Below are positions 1 through 6,069 of a stretch of DNA of 9,250 bases, in pieces. The stretch lies in assembly GCA_017959485.1 (NCBI GenBank), contig JAGDAM010000293.1, positions 1 through 9,250 of the forward strand, given 5' to 3'. The notes below the pieces were generated by a model, which was not told the DNA's origin, did not search any database, and saw nothing but the letters and a program-made list of their open reading frames with translations. The stretch comes from Clostridia bacterium (GTDB lineage Bacteria > Bacillota_A > Clostridia > Oscillospirales > CAG-272). The position numbers were made by a program, and so were the translations under genes. Numbering within the stretch: the stretch's first letter is position 1; every line of letters starts with the position of its first letter.

Positions 1-681
1 GACTGGGATATGTGGTGGACCGACGACGCGCAGGCCGAAAAGAACGCCGTCTGCCGGGCGATATCCGGCGGGCCGGTATACGTCAGCGACAGGATCGGGC
101 GCTCGAGGCCGGAAATACTGAAGCCGCTCGTCTTTTCGGACGGAAGGATACTCAGGGCGGACGGGCAGGCGGTACCGACCGCCGACTGCCTGCTCTCCGA
201 TCCGCGGACGTCGTCCGCGCCGCTCAAGATATTCAACCGTGCGGGGATATGTGGGGCGGTCGCCGTATTCAATATCAGTTCTGACGGCAGACGGCAGACC
301 GGAACCCTTTCCCCCTCCGACGCAGGACTTCCCGGCGGAAGATATCTCGTTCTCGAACAGCTGTCGGGAGACAGTTTCCTGCTGGAAAAAGGGGAGAGCA
401 TAGGGCTCAAGCTTCGCGACAACGACGATTTCCGGCTCTATCTGTTTTATCCGGCGGAGAGGGAGCGCTTCGCGCTGGGGCTCGTCGACAAGCGGCTGGC
501 CCCGAAGTCGGTGCTGAACGAGACCGGGTCCGGCTGTTCGCTTTACGAGGGCGGCCTGCTCGGGCTGTACGGCGTCCCGGAGATAAAGACGGATCTGCGC
601 GAGCGCGTGCGCGGCGAAAAACAGAGAGAGATCTTCCTCTTCCGGCTCGAAAAAGAGGAGAAAGAAATATATTATCTTTGA
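1..681 (+). CDS. Raffinose synthase/Sip1-type GH36 family protein, C-terminal part (5' end outside window)
   Basis: The reading frame is open from the first base, so this is the last 226 codons of a longer gene. Seen: the translation begins DWDMWWTDD and continues with RAISGGPVYVSDRIG and LRADG..PTADCL, then LLSDP and LKIFNRAG. These match the end of the (beta/alpha)8 barrel and the start of the beta-sandwich in the raffinose synthase/seed-imbibition (Sip1) branch of glycoside hydrolase family 36. Known for the family: alpha-galactosidase or galactosyl transfer on raffinose-type sugars. The exact substrate cannot be told from this end, and the catalytic part is mostly missing. Residues from about 95 onward form the C-terminal beta-rich domain, ending in a charged EKEEKE tail. 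The GNAT gene follows after 35 bases with no terminator between, so the two are probably co-transcribed. The ATG at 10 is internal, not the start. Confidence 0.8.
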   Translation, partial: DWDMWWTDDAQAEKNAVCRAISGGPVYVSDRIGRSRPEILKPLVFSDGRILRADGQAVPTADCLLSDPRTSSAPLKIFNRAGICGAVAVFNISSDGRRQTGTLSPSDAGLPGGRYLVLEQLSGDSFLLEKGESIGLKLRDNDDFRLYLFYPAERERFALGLVDKRLAPKSVLNETGSGCSLYEGGLLGLYGVPEIKTDLRERVRGEKQREIFLFRLEKEEKEIYYL

Positions 682-704
682 CGGACAGATACGAAAAAAT
701 TGAC

Positions 705-710
705 AAGGAG
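705..710 (+). promoter_or_regulatory. Ribosome binding site of the GNAT gene
   Basis: AAGGAG lies six bases before the ATG at 717. It decides the start: the in-frame TTG at 678 overlaps the previous stop codon and has no such site. Confidence 0.85.
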
Positions 711-716
711 AAACAA

Positions 717-1343
717 ATGAGCAACTACGGAATCATCATCAGATCCGAGGAGGAAAAAGACCGCGCCGTTGTGGAGGAGCTCGTGCGGGAGTCTTTCTGG
801 AATGTATACCGTCCCGGATGCCTCGAGCATTACGTTATCCACGTGCTGCGCGACGATCCGGCTTTCGTCAGGGAACTCGATCTCGTTATGGAGAAGGACG
901 GAATGATAATCGGGCAGAACATGTTTATGAAGACGCGCATCGACGCCGACGACGGAAGACGGATCGAAGTGCTCACAATGGGCCCGATCTGCATCGCTCC
1001 CGAGCTGAAGCGTAAGGGGTACGGAAAGAAACTGCTGGATTACTCGCTCGAACGCGCCGCTGAGCTCGGCTTCGGAGCCGTCCTTTTCGAGGGAAACATC
1101 CTCTTTTACGGCAAGAGCGGATTTCGATACGCCCGAGAGTTCGGGATCAGGTATCACGATCTGCCCGAGGGAGAGGACGATTCCTTCTTCCTCTGCCGCG
1201 AGCTGATTCCCGGATATCTCGACGGCGTGACCGGCATTTATCAGACTCCGGCGGGGTATTACGTCGACGAAGCCGAGTGCGACGAGTTCGACAGACGCTT
1301 TCCGCCGAAGGAAAAACTGAAGCTGCCCGGGCAGCTGTTCTGA
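717..1343 (+). CDS. GNAT family N-acetyltransferase
   Basis: A 208-residue protein predicted to transfer an acetyl group from acetyl-CoA to an unknown amine. Seen: the acetyl-CoA-binding motif A appears as ICIAPELKRKGYGKKLLDYS at about residues 91-110, with the R/K-x-x-G-x-G core at 98-103. It is followed by a helix and FEGNILFYGKSGFRYA (about 125-139), the motif B region with the usual FY..GF pattern. The first 60 residues fit the variable substrate-side part, and the last 50 form an extension seen in YhbS-like acetyltransferases. No signal peptide or membrane segment is visible, so it is cytoplasmic. The start at 717 is preferred because of the AAGGAG site. It follows the GH36 gene by 35 bases and precedes a separate promoter at 1357. 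The substrate cannot be inferred. Confidence 0.88.
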   Translation: MSNYGIIIRSEEEKDRAVVEELVRESFWNVYRPGCLEHYVIHVLRDDPAFVRELDLVMEKDGMIIGQNMFMKTRIDADDGRRIEVLTMGPICIAPELKRKGYGKKLLDYSLERAAELGFGAVLFEGNILFYGKSGFRYAREFGIRYHDLPEGEDDSFFLCRELIPGYLDGVTGIYQTPAGYYVDEAECDEFDRRFPPKEKLKLPGQLF

Positions 1344-1356
1344 AAAAATCTGTCAC

Positions 1357-1385
1357 TTTACTCTTTTTCCCGATGATGATATAAT
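1357..1385 (+). promoter_or_regulatory. Sigma-A-type promoter of the XRE/region 4 regulator operon
   Basis: TTTACT (1357-1362) and a perfect TATAAT (1380-1385) are 17 bases apart. The predicted transcript start is near 1391-1393. The ATG at 1384 overlaps the -10 box and so cannot be the real gene start, which supports the TTG at 1453. Confidence 0.75.
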
Positions 1386-1390
1386 GATGA

Positions 1391-1416
1391 CGGATGCGGG
1401 GGACGCCCGGCATCCG
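1391..1416 (+). promoter_or_regulatory. Inverted repeat at the predicted transcript start (5'-end hairpin or operator)
   Basis: CGGATGC (1391-1397) and GCATCCG (1410-1416) are perfect inverted arms. Inside, GGG pairs with CCC across a five-base loop with one bulged G at 1409. The element begins where transcription should start and ends about 20 bases before the ribosome site. It could be a protective hairpin at the mRNA 5' end, or a dyad operator, possibly bound by the XRE domain encoded just downstream. Both roles are inference. Confidence 0.55.
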
Positions 1417-1436
1417 AAGACCCCCAAAAGACACGG

Positions 1437-1444
1437 AAAGGAGG
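1437..1444 (+). promoter_or_regulatory. Strong ribosome binding site that sets a TTG start
   Basis: AAAGGAGG, eight bases before the TTG at 1453, is nearly a full anti-Shine-Dalgarno match. It is the main reason for choosing the TTG start over the upstream ATG codons at 1384 and 1387. Confidence 0.85.
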
Positions 1445-1452
1445 CCCGCGCC

Positions 1453-1908
1453 TTGAACACAGCCAAGAGAATAGCCGAGCTGCGTCTGCTTTCGGGCATG
1501 TCGCAGGCGGAACTGGCCGAGCGGCTCTTCGTTGACCGCACGCTCGTCTCGCGCTGGGAAAACGGCTCGAGAAGGCCGGACGCCGCCTCGGTAGCCGCGA
1601 TGGCCGAACTGTTCAGAGTCCCGGCCGAGAGCATCGTTTCATACGACGCGTCTTTGAAGGCCGAGCTGAAACGGGTTCTGCCGCGGGACGGCACGGTCTC
1701 TCCGGAAGCGCTTCCGGAGATGATCGGTTCCTTCTTACGGACTCTTTCCGAAAAGGACCGCAACGTCTTCATCCGCAGATATCATCATCTTGAAGATCTT
1801 TCCGCGATCTGCGAAAGATACGGACTCAGCTACGCGGCGGTGAGCATGTCTCTCTTCCGCTCGAGAAAAAAGCTGAGATCATTTCTGGGAAAGGAGAAAG
1901 CCCAATGA
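1453..1908 (+). CDS. XRE-family HTH protein fused to a sigma-70 region 4-like domain
   Basis: A 151-residue predicted transcription regulator starting at TTG. Seen: residues 5-61 form a classic XRE/Cro-type helix-turn-helix (RIAELRLLSGMSQAELAERL, then the recognition-helix region with VSRWENGSRRPD). Residues about 95-146 resemble sigma-70 region 4 of ECF-type factors (LSEKDRNVFIRRY, a helix-turn-helix with LSAICERYGLSYAAVSMSLF, then RSRKKLRSFL). A short linker rich in charged residues joins them. Sigma region 2, which binds the -10 element and core polymerase, is absent, so this is unlikely to be a full sigma factor. It may bind DNA through both domains or modify polymerase. Its stop overlaps the start of the membrane protein (ATGA), so the two are translationally coupled and likely work together, as sigma and anti-sigma pairs do. 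Target genes are unknown. Confidence 0.85.
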   Translation: MNTAKRIAELRLLSGMSQAELAERLFVDRTLVSRWENGSRRPDAASVAAMAELFRVPAESIVSYDASLKAELKRVLPRDGTVSPEALPEMIGSFLRTLSEKDRNVFIRRYHHLEDLSAICERYGLSYAAVSMSLFRSRKKLRSFLGKEKAQ

Positions 1909-3854
1909 AACCTTGTGATTTTCTTGACGCAATGGCTTCGGTCGACGAAACGTTAACGTCGGCTTCGGAATCGGCGTTTTACGGGTACGGAAAAAAGGAA
2001 AACGCGCCGGTCACCCGGCGCAGACTCGCGTCGGCCTCCGCGCTGATCCTGCTGCTTTCGGTATCGCTTGCCGCGGGTCTTATCACCGCGTCGCTTTTCG
2101 GCGTTCTGCCCGAAAAGATCTATTCCGGTATCGGACGAGGCGCGGGACAGTCGGAACAGTCTATGACGATCCAGCTGGGCGAGCACTCGTTTGCCCGTGA
2201 CGTCAGATGTTTCTGCTCATACTCCGGGAGCATGAGCCCCGAGGACAGCAAGACGGTTCTTGAGATCTGGAACCGATACGAACACGAAAAGGGAGTGATT
2301 GACTTCGACCCCGACGTGTTTTTCAGAGTTGAAGAGGATTACGATAAGGGCAATTTCGAATGGTTCGAGTACGATTTGTACGACGGACTGATGCAGTACG
2401 GGAAAACGCTCAACGCTTACGATGCCCGGAATAAAAAGGTCGAAGGCGGCACGTACGCAAATATAAGCGGAGAAGACATGGACCGTCTGTACGCCATCGC
2501 CGAAAAGTACAGGGAAGAACTGGTCTTGTGGACCCTGTCGGTCGACGGATCGGAATACCGGATGTCCGACGGGGACAGACACGAGTTTTACCTGCTTTGG
2601 AACAGGATGGCCGATTCTCAGCCGCCCGAATACGAATCGAAGCCCGGATCGGCGGAGAGCTGCATCAGGGAGACCTGCAGGATAACCGTCAACAACAGTT
2701 TTTACTCTCCGACGTTTTTCAGGTATTACGGGGATTCGGGATGTGTCGAGTACCGTTATTCCGGCCGGAACGGAAAGGGCGAGATTCATGAGTATTCCGA
2801 ATTCCGTTTTGCGGGGGATCTGAAAGAATCGCTCGAAGACCTGTTCCGGAAATACGCGGAGACGGGAGGCGGCGGTGATTCGATCGGTTCCCGCTCACCT
2901 GTCGAAGAAGCGTATGACGCTCTTGTAAAAGCTTATCCCGACAGCTTCGCAAAGATACCGGTATATTGCCTGCAAATCAAAGAGACGGAGTCCGGGGAGT
3001 CCGCGGGCACGTCGAGGTTCACCTTCTGCATAGCGAATTGGCCGACCGAGCTTTCGTACGTGTACGATCACGAGACAAAACAGACCCGGGTCGAGACCCC
3101 GGAACTCGAGGCCTTCATAGACTGCCGTATGAACGGGAAGGAATACTCCGAAGTTCAAAGGCGACTTATAACTCAGCTGCGCGCCCAGGTCGTTTCCGGC
3201 ACCGGGTGGGAGATGAGCTGGAAGCATTCGGTAAACGAGGAGGAAGGAAAGATCGGACTTGAGCTTGTCTGCGTTTCCGGCTCCTGCACCGTCAGCGAGA
3301 CTGTTTTCGTCAGAAAGAAAATAAACGCGACGAAGGTCGTTGACGGCTGGACGTCAAAACTCTTCAGAGTCTGCCCTCTGTCTCTGGATCCGGCAGGCGA
3401 CGGCCAACCCTCGTTTTCTGCCGGAAACGACGGTTGGGTGCCCGGCGACACCGGTTTCCTTCCGATAATCGTTATCCGCTCGGCCGGAGAACTGGACGCC
3501 TTCATAAACGTTTACAACAGCTCGCTCGATCTTGATCACACGTATAATTTCAGGGGAGAGGAGTCGTTCACAGGCGCACGGGAAAACTACGGCGCGGACT
3601 TTTTCGAGAAGAACGTTCTGATGCTCGTGCTGATAACCGCCCCGAGCGGAGAAGACCGCTTCAGGGTCCGCGGGCTTTCGAGCGCTGATATCGGGTTCAG
3701 TCCCGAGACGTCTTTGCGTATAAAGCTGCTATACGTGGAGATTGAAAAGACGTTTTCGGGGGATACCGACAACGTGGGCGGCTGGCTCGCGGCGATCGAG
3801 GTTGACCGGAGCATCTGCACCGGCCGCACGGTATCGGCGTATTATGTCGATTGA
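1905..3854 (+). CDS. Anti-sigma-like single-pass membrane protein with large extracellular region
   Basis: A 649-residue protein, probably the membrane partner of the upstream regulator. Seen: a 40-residue cytoplasmic start (CDFLDAMASVDETLTSASES) resembling the short anti-sigma-like segments found next to ECF-type genes in Oscillospiraceae. Next come basic residues RRR at 38-40 and one membrane segment at about 43-67 (ALILLLSVSLAAGLITASLF). The rest should be outside the cell. Residues about 109-202 and 219-318 look like two diverged copies of one domain, each opening with MS..D and a WNR triplet and closing in L...KY. A C-terminal domain from about 518 contains FFEKNVLMLVLI and GGWLAAIEVDRS, a pattern seen in other clostridial exported proteins. 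AAGGAG precedes the ATG by eight bases, and ATGA overlaps the upstream stop. No enzyme motif or lipobox was seen. The ligand and the anti-sigma role are inferred. Confidence 0.72.
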   Translation: MKPCDFLDAMASVDETLTSASESAFYGYGKKENAPVTRRRLASASALILLLSVSLAAGLITASLFGVLPEKIYSGIGRGAGQSEQSMTIQLGEHSFARDVRCFCSYSGSMSPEDSKTVLEIWNRYEHEKGVIDFDPDVFFRVEEDYDKGNFEWFEYDLYDGLMQYGKTLNAYDARNKKVEGGTYANISGEDMDRLYAIAEKYREELVLWTLSVDGSEYRMSDGDRHEFYLLWNRMADSQPPEYESKPGSAESCIRETCRITVNNSFYSPTFFRYYGDSGCVEYRYSGRNGKGEIHEYSEFRFAGDLKESLEDLFRKYAETGGGGDSIGSRSPVEEAYDALVKAYPDSFAKIPVYCLQIKETESGESAGTSRFTFCIANWPTELSYVYDHETKQTRVETPELEAFIDCRMNGKEYSEVQRRLITQLRAQVVSGTGWEMSWKHSVNEEEGKIGLELVCVSGSCTVSETVFVRKKINATKVVDGWTSKLFRVCPLSLDPAGDGQPSFSAGNDGWVPGDTGFLPIIVIRSAGELDAFINVYNSSLDLDHTYNFRGEESFTGARENYGADFFEKNVLMLVLITAPSGEDRFRVRGLSSADIGFSPETSLRIKLLYVEIEKTFSGDTDNVGGWLAAIEVDRSICTGRTVSAYYVD

Positions 3855-3887
3855 AAGCGGGATTAGATTTTTGATATTATTTAACGG

Positions 3888-3929
3888 GGCTGTAAAAAAA
3901 GTTCGACTTTTTTTACAGCCTCATTTTTT
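3888..3929 (+). terminator. Strong rho-independent terminator of the regulator operon
   Basis: A perfect 15-bp stem (GGCTGTAAAAAAAGT at 3888-3902 with its complement at 3906-3920) closes a three-base loop and is followed by TCATTTTTT. It lies 33 bases after the membrane-protein stop. The downstream T tract is on the + strand only, so it mainly serves the + operon. Confidence 0.92.
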
Positions 3930-3972
3930 AGTGTGCAAAGAAGGTTCGGATCGGCAAAGCGCCGCGCGGAGT

Positions 3973-4129
3973 TCAAAGCAGGTAAGCAGGGAAGGTGTAC
4001 GCCTTCTCATTTATTGCGCGGATGCGGTCGCACGTGTCTATTACCAGCCCCGGTTTAATCGTCAGTTTATACTTTTCAAGCACGTTAAAATTCTTTGTGG
4101 GTTTATTCAGCTGTTCTTTTGATGTACAT
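3973..4129 (-). pseudogene. Remnant of a DUF4143/AAA-ATPase-type gene with its middle deleted
   Basis: On the minus strand an AGGAG site (4142-4138) sits eight bases before ATG at 4129, which reads MYIKRTAE and then stops at 4105. MYIKR is the typical opening of the AAA ATPases with a C-terminal DUF4143 domain, which are often tied to mobile or accessory DNA. In another minus-strand frame, the codons down to the stop at 3973 read NFNVLEKYKLTIKPGLVIDT, then a short DRIRAIN stretch and FPAYLL. This resembles the usual C-terminal tail of the same family (pattern: F.VL.KY....G.VI, then V/P..L at the end). The intervening roughly 350 codons, including Walker A and B, are absent, so no function remains. 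The region is visibly AT-richer than its neighbours. Recognition is from memory of family patterns and needs a search. The alternative is a chance short frame. Confidence 0.5.
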
Positions 4130-4155
4130 ATGCTTTTCTCCTGTTTTATAAGAAT

Positions 4156-4184
4156 AGTATGGCACAAAAGTCAGATTAAATCAA
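4156..4184 (-). promoter_or_regulatory. Possible promoter of the minus-strand remnant
   Basis: On the minus strand TTGATT (4184-4179) and CATACT (4161-4156) are 17 bases apart, each matching four of six consensus bases. They sit just ahead of the AGGAG and ATG of the remnant, which is where a promoter of the former gene would be. Confidence 0.35.
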
Positions 4185-4263
4185 CATCCGAACGCATTTT
4201 TCATCGAAAAACAGATAATCACGCAGGCCAAACTGAAAGCCGGCGGTTTTTGTTATAAAAATA

Positions 4264-4292
4264 TTGATATGTGCCCGGAAAAATGATACAAT
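4264..4292 (+). promoter_or_regulatory. Sigma-A-type promoter of the aldolase/YjbR/lyase operon
   Basis: TTGATA (4264-4269) and TACAAT (4287-4292) are 17 bases apart, with an extended TGA just before the -10 box. Transcription should start near 4299, giving a leader of about 45 bases. That leader holds a small imperfect dyad (CGGTT...AACCG), and it is too short for a known riboswitch class. Confidence 0.75.
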
Positions 4293-4343
4293 ATGTTTGC
4301 GGTTCCGAAAGTGAAACCGAAATAATTACAGGATATTACGAAG

Positions 4344-5390
4344 ATGGTATACTTCACAAGCGATTATTCGGCCGGAGCGCATCCGGAAGTGCTGAAACGC
4401 CTCTGCGACACGAACTGTGAGCACACGCCGGGGTACGGAGAGGACGCCTACTGCGCGGCGGCGAAGGAAAAGATCAGAAAAGAGGCCGGATGTCCGGACG
4501 CCGAAATCGAGTTTCTCGTAGGCGGAACGCAGACGAACGCCGCGGTGATTTCCACGGTGCTTCGCGACTTTGAGGGCGTTATCTCCGCCGACACCGGGCA
4601 CATTAACGTCCATGAGGCGGGCGCCGTCGAGTACACCGGTCACAAGGTGCTGACGGTTCCGCATAAAGAAGGAAAGATTACCGCCGAGGCGCTTTCGCGT
4701 TTTCTTGACGCCCATGAAGCCGAACCGAGCCGGGAGCATACCGTCTTTCCGGGGATGGTCTATATTTCCCACCCGACCGAACTCGGCACGCTCTATTCAA
4801 AGAGAGAGCTTGAAGAACTGTCGGCGATCTGCCGCGGGAGAGGGCTGACTCTTTTCCTTGACGGGGCGCGGCTCTGCTACGGTCTTATGAGCGGCAAAAG
4901 CGATATGACGCTGCCGGATATCGCGCGCCTTTGCGACGTTTTCACGGTAGGCGGGACCAAGGCGGGCGCGCTCTTCGGCGAGGCGGTCGTGTTCACGCGA
5001 GGCAACAGACCGGCGCATTTTATGAATTCGGTGAAAAAACGCGGAGCGATGCTTGCCAAGGGCCGTCTGCTAGGCGTTCAGTTCGACGCGCTTTTCACCG
5101 ACGGGCTCTTCTGGAGGATTGGAAAAAAGGCGGACGAAAAGGCGATGCGGATGCGTGAAGTCTTTTCGCGTCACGGGATCGGATTTTTCATCGAATCGTA
5201 TACGAATCAGCAGTTTGTCGTGCTTGACGCCGGGGTCGCCGCCGAACTCGGTAAGAGTATTGCCTTCGAAATCTGGGAAAAACTCGATGACAGCCGCGTC
5301 GCCGTTCGATTCGTCACCGGCTGGACCGCGTGCGACGGGGATATCGACGCGCTCGACCGGGCACTGACGGAGGCGGTCCCGGGTGTTTGA
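4344..5390 (+). CDS. Threonine aldolase-type PLP-dependent enzyme (beta-eliminating lyase family)
   Basis: A 348-residue cytoplasmic fold-type I PLP enzyme most like low-specificity L-threonine aldolase (GLY1/LtaE family), which splits threonine into glycine and acetaldehyde. Seen: SDYSAGAHPEVL near the start and TPGYGEDAYC at 28-37. The phosphate-binding GGTQTN is at 60-65, and GHINVHEAGA at 85-94 holds the histidine expected to stack on PLP. FLDGARL at 171-177 holds the aspartate for the pyridine nitrogen, and GGTKAG at 203-208 has the Schiff-base lysine K206. Length is normal for the family. The ribosome site is weak (AGGA ten bases before ATG). It is the first gene of a coupled operon: its last eight bases overlap the YjbR gene. 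This subgroup is divergent from E. coli LtaE, so the true amino-acid substrate could differ (another beta-hydroxy amino acid or a beta-elimination substrate). Confidence 0.87.
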   Translation: MVYFTSDYSAGAHPEVLKRLCDTNCEHTPGYGEDAYCAAAKEKIRKEAGCPDAEIEFLVGGTQTNAAVISTVLRDFEGVISADTGHINVHEAGAVEYTGHKVLTVPHKEGKITAEALSRFLDAHEAEPSREHTVFPGMVYISHPTELGTLYSKRELEELSAICRGRGLTLFLDGARLCYGLMSGKSDMTLPDIARLCDVFTVGGTKAGALFGEAVVFTRGNRPAHFMNSVKKRGAMLAKGRLLGVQFDALFTDGLFWRIGKKADEKAMRMREVFSRHGIGFFIESYTNQQFVVLDAGVAAELGKSIAFEIWEKLDDSRVAVRFVTGWTACDGDIDALDRALTEAVPGV

Positions 5391-6069
5391 AGAGGTTTTG
5401 AAGGGCCGCTGCTTCGACCCTGGAAAGCTTGAAAAATACGGATTCGTATTCGAAGGCGGATCGGGTCTTCTGCGCGTCCCGATTATGGACGGAGCATTCA
5501 CCCTTGAAGTTATCGCCTCCGATTCGGGAGAGATCGATACGCGCGTTTTCGACGCGTTCGACGGAGAAGAATATCAGCTTTACAAAACGAGCGCCGGGGG
5601 ATTATTCGTCGGCGCGGTTCGGGAAGCGATCTCGGCCGAGCTTGAAAAGATCGCGGATGCCTGCGCGAAAAAGAGCGATTTCAGATTCACACAGACGCAC
5701 AGACTTCTCGGTTTTCTCCGGAAGGAAGGGCTGTGCGAACCCGAAGATCTGTTCGGCGACGATCCTCCGACGGCCGTTTTGCGCCGCGCGGACAGCCGCA
5801 AATGGTTCGGCATAATAATGACTGTCGCCAGGGGAAAGGTCGACGGATCGCCCTCGCGCGATCTTTGCGAGGTCGTCAACTTCAGGGTGCCGAAGGAAGA
5901 GTGCCCCGAACTGCTGACGCGAAGGGGATACTATCCCGCTTGGCATATGAACAAGAAGAGCTGGTTCAGCGTGATCCTCGACGGGACGGTGCCCGACGGG
6001 GAGCTGTTTGACGCGGCTGCAAAAAGCTTTGCGCTTGCCGCGCCGGAGATCGGAAGGAAGAAAAAATGA
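5383..6069 (+). CDS. MmcQ/YjbR family protein with N-terminal extension
   Basis: A 228-residue cytoplasmic protein. Seen: residues about 115-219 form an MmcQ/YjbR-type domain (KWFGIIMTVARGKV at 140-153, VVNFRVPKEECPELL at 164-178, then YYPAWHMNKKSWFSVILDG at 183-201). This is the CyaY-like double-wing fold often annotated as DNA-binding, with no proven activity. Residues about 10-97 are a separate N-terminal part (VRE plus EEYQLYKTSAGGLFVG) found in longer clostridial members. The start is GTG at 5383, chosen because GGAGG at 5369-5373 lies nine bases upstream and because it overlaps the aldolase end by eight bases. Its stop overlaps the next ATG (ATGA). Coupling to both neighbours suggests fixed stoichiometry, but no pathway link is evident. 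Confidence 0.83.
   Translation: MFEEVLKGRCFDPGKLEKYGFVFEGGSGLLRVPIMDGAFTLEVIASDSGEIDTRVFDAFDGEEYQLYKTSAGGLFVGAVREAISAELEKIADACAKKSDFRFTQTHRLLGFLRKEGLCEPEDLFGDDPPTAVLRRADSRKWFGIIMTVARGKVDGSPSRDLCEVVNFRVPKEECPELLTRRGYYPAWHMNKKSWFSVILDGTVPDGELFDAAAKSFALAAPEIGRKKK

Noticed and set aside
700..705. TTGACA as a -35 box for the GNAT gene
   Set aside because: No -10 box is found at 16-18 bases downstream, where the gene is already being translated. The match overlaps the ribosome site region.
1321..1336. Perfect palindrome AGCTGCCCGGGCAGCT at the end of the GNAT gene as a terminator
   Set aside because: On the + strand it is followed by GTTCTGAAAAAA, not a T run, and it lies within the last codons. 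The T-rich side is on the minus strand, where no gene ends.
2217..2789. A 190-codon minus-strand frame inside the membrane-protein gene
   Set aside because: It lies wholly opposite a gene with a good start, operon context and membrane segment. No ribosome site or family resemblance was seen.
4232..4254. Hairpin GAAAGCC-GGC-GGTTTTT as a terminator
   Set aside because: The stem is short with two G-T pairs, and no + strand gene ends upstream of it. It is probably chance.
3995..4258. An 87-codon + strand frame in the gap before the aldolase
   Set aside because: It has no ribosome site, an unlikely composition, and lies opposite the decayed minus-strand gene.
4293..4343. Leader of the aldolase operon as a riboswitch or T-box
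   Set aside because: Only about 45 bases with one weak dyad. There is no room for a known aptamer and no terminator or anti-terminator pair.
4326..4772. A 148-codon minus-strand frame over the start of the aldolase gene
   Set aside because: It is opposite conserved PLP-enzyme motifs and spans the leader of that operon. It is a shadow frame.
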